In this document: one piece after another, positions 63,897 through 64,000 of the stretch
Layout: each line of letters starts with the position of its first letter
How positions within the stretch are numbered: position 1 is the first letter of the stretch
Source of the DNA: Tenebrio molitor
Taxonomy: Eukaryota; Arthropoda; Insecta; Coleoptera; Tenebrionidae
NCBI RefSeq assembly: GCF_963966145.1
Contig: NC_091049.1
Coordinates: 10,974,001 to 11,038,000, forward strand
DNA length: 64,000 nucleotides
Reading direction: 5' to 3'
Translations under genes and position numbers: made by a program
Notes under the pieces: generated by a model
What the model was told of the DNA's origin: nothing
Seen by the model: the letters and a program-made list of their open reading frames with translations, nothing else
Database searches by the model: none

Positions 63897-63910
63897 CGTC
63901 GGGGTCACCA
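63897..63910 (-). promoter_or_regulatory. Primer binding site matching tRNA-Trp
   Basis: TGGTGACCCCGACG starts 2 nt inside the 5' LTR end. It is complementary to the 3' end of animal cytosolic tRNA-Trp (CGUCGGGGUCACCA) over 14 nt. Confidence 0.85.
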
Positions 63911-63912
63911 AT

Positions 63913-64000
63913 TGTGGAGTACTTTAGTTGGTCCGGAATGAATGAGACGGTTCGATGCGTGATTTGAGTTTAATATAACAACAATAACAAATAACGATGA
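63913..64000 (-). repeat. gypsy 5' LTR, cut by the window edge
   Basis: The first 88 bp in plus coordinates are identical to 59307-59394. Confidence 0.95.

Larger units (their letters stand above)
59307..64000 (-). mobile_element. Ty3/gypsy retrotransposon, apparently intact, right LTR cut by window edge
   Basis: On the minus strand the order is 5' LTR (63913 onward), PBS, gag, pol, polypurine tract, 3' LTR (59307-59655). No env-like frame is present. The LTRs are identical over the 88 bp visible in both, and neither main frame is broken, so the insertion is recent. The left flank is TGTAT; the matching target copy lies outside the window. Confidence 0.95.

Noticed and set aside
1..64000. 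tRNA genes, rRNA genes, bacterial operons or a host gene cluster.
   Set aside because: No cloverleaf, rRNA or operon structure was recognised by eye. All supported coding sequence belongs to mobile-element families. A tRNA or small-RNA scan was not possible here and could still find something.

Overview
The window looks like repeat-dense heterochromatin or accessory DNA from an arthropod, most likely an insect. It is AT-rich and spliceosomal introns are visible. Almost every recognisable coding segment belongs to a mobile-element family common in insect genomes: PIF/Harbinger, piggyBac, pogo/Tigger, Tc1/mariner (IS630-like), hAT, P, Ty1/copia, Ty3/gypsy and a Jockey-like LINE. I found no convincing host housekeeping gene, no tRNA or rRNA gene and no CRISPR array. 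The species cannot be named from what is visible.

Layout. 0-7 kb: a retrotransposon gag fragment at the left edge, a broken Harbinger transposase, a Harbinger element (1962-4768) carrying a second transposase-like gene inside it, an 8-bp-TSD MITE, and a SWIM-zinc-finger gene next to hAT and IS630 fragments. 7-17 kb: a CACAGTG-ended element inside a piggyBac relic, a Crypton-like exon, a Harbinger/Myb pair, a mariner-type MITE, a GC-rich LTR-like block and a copy of an unnamed arthropod repeat gene. 17.8-25.5 kb: hairpin repeats including a tandem array, a pogo transposase, then a YqaJ-exonuclease gene directly downstream of a hAT transposase. 25.6-29.4 kb: a 5'-truncated copia element. 29.5-34.9 kb: MITEs and nested mariner relics. 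35.2-38.3 kb: a nearly intact Harbinger element with a transposase and a Myb-like partner gene. 39-46.9 kb: two pogo-type transposases, one hit by a solo LTR and the other inserted in a piggyBac gene. 47-58.9 kb: THAP/P-type, IS630, Myb/coiled-coil, LINE and mariner relics. 59.3-64 kb: a young, apparently intact Ty3/gypsy element on the minus strand that runs off the right edge.

How the parts work together. Most parts do not work together: this is a record of successive insertions, with several nestings datable by target-site duplications. The functional-looking units are the gypsy element (gag and pol linked by a canonical -1 frameshift site, LTRs identical over the visible 88 bp, a PBS matching tRNA-Trp) and, less so, the Harbinger element at 35.2-38.3 kb, whose transposase keeps its DDE triad but has one in-frame stop.

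The most unusual signal is a set of about thirteen long imperfect DNA hairpins scattered across the window. Their arms differ in sequence, but at the tip they share one design: CGA, a 2-5 bp stem, a short loop, the complementary stem, then GAG. That is a C-G pair followed by tandem G.A/A.G mismatches under a mini-hairpin. One sits as a ~490-bp tandem array, one is cut at its apex, and several lie against transposase genes. I do not recognise this as a named family.
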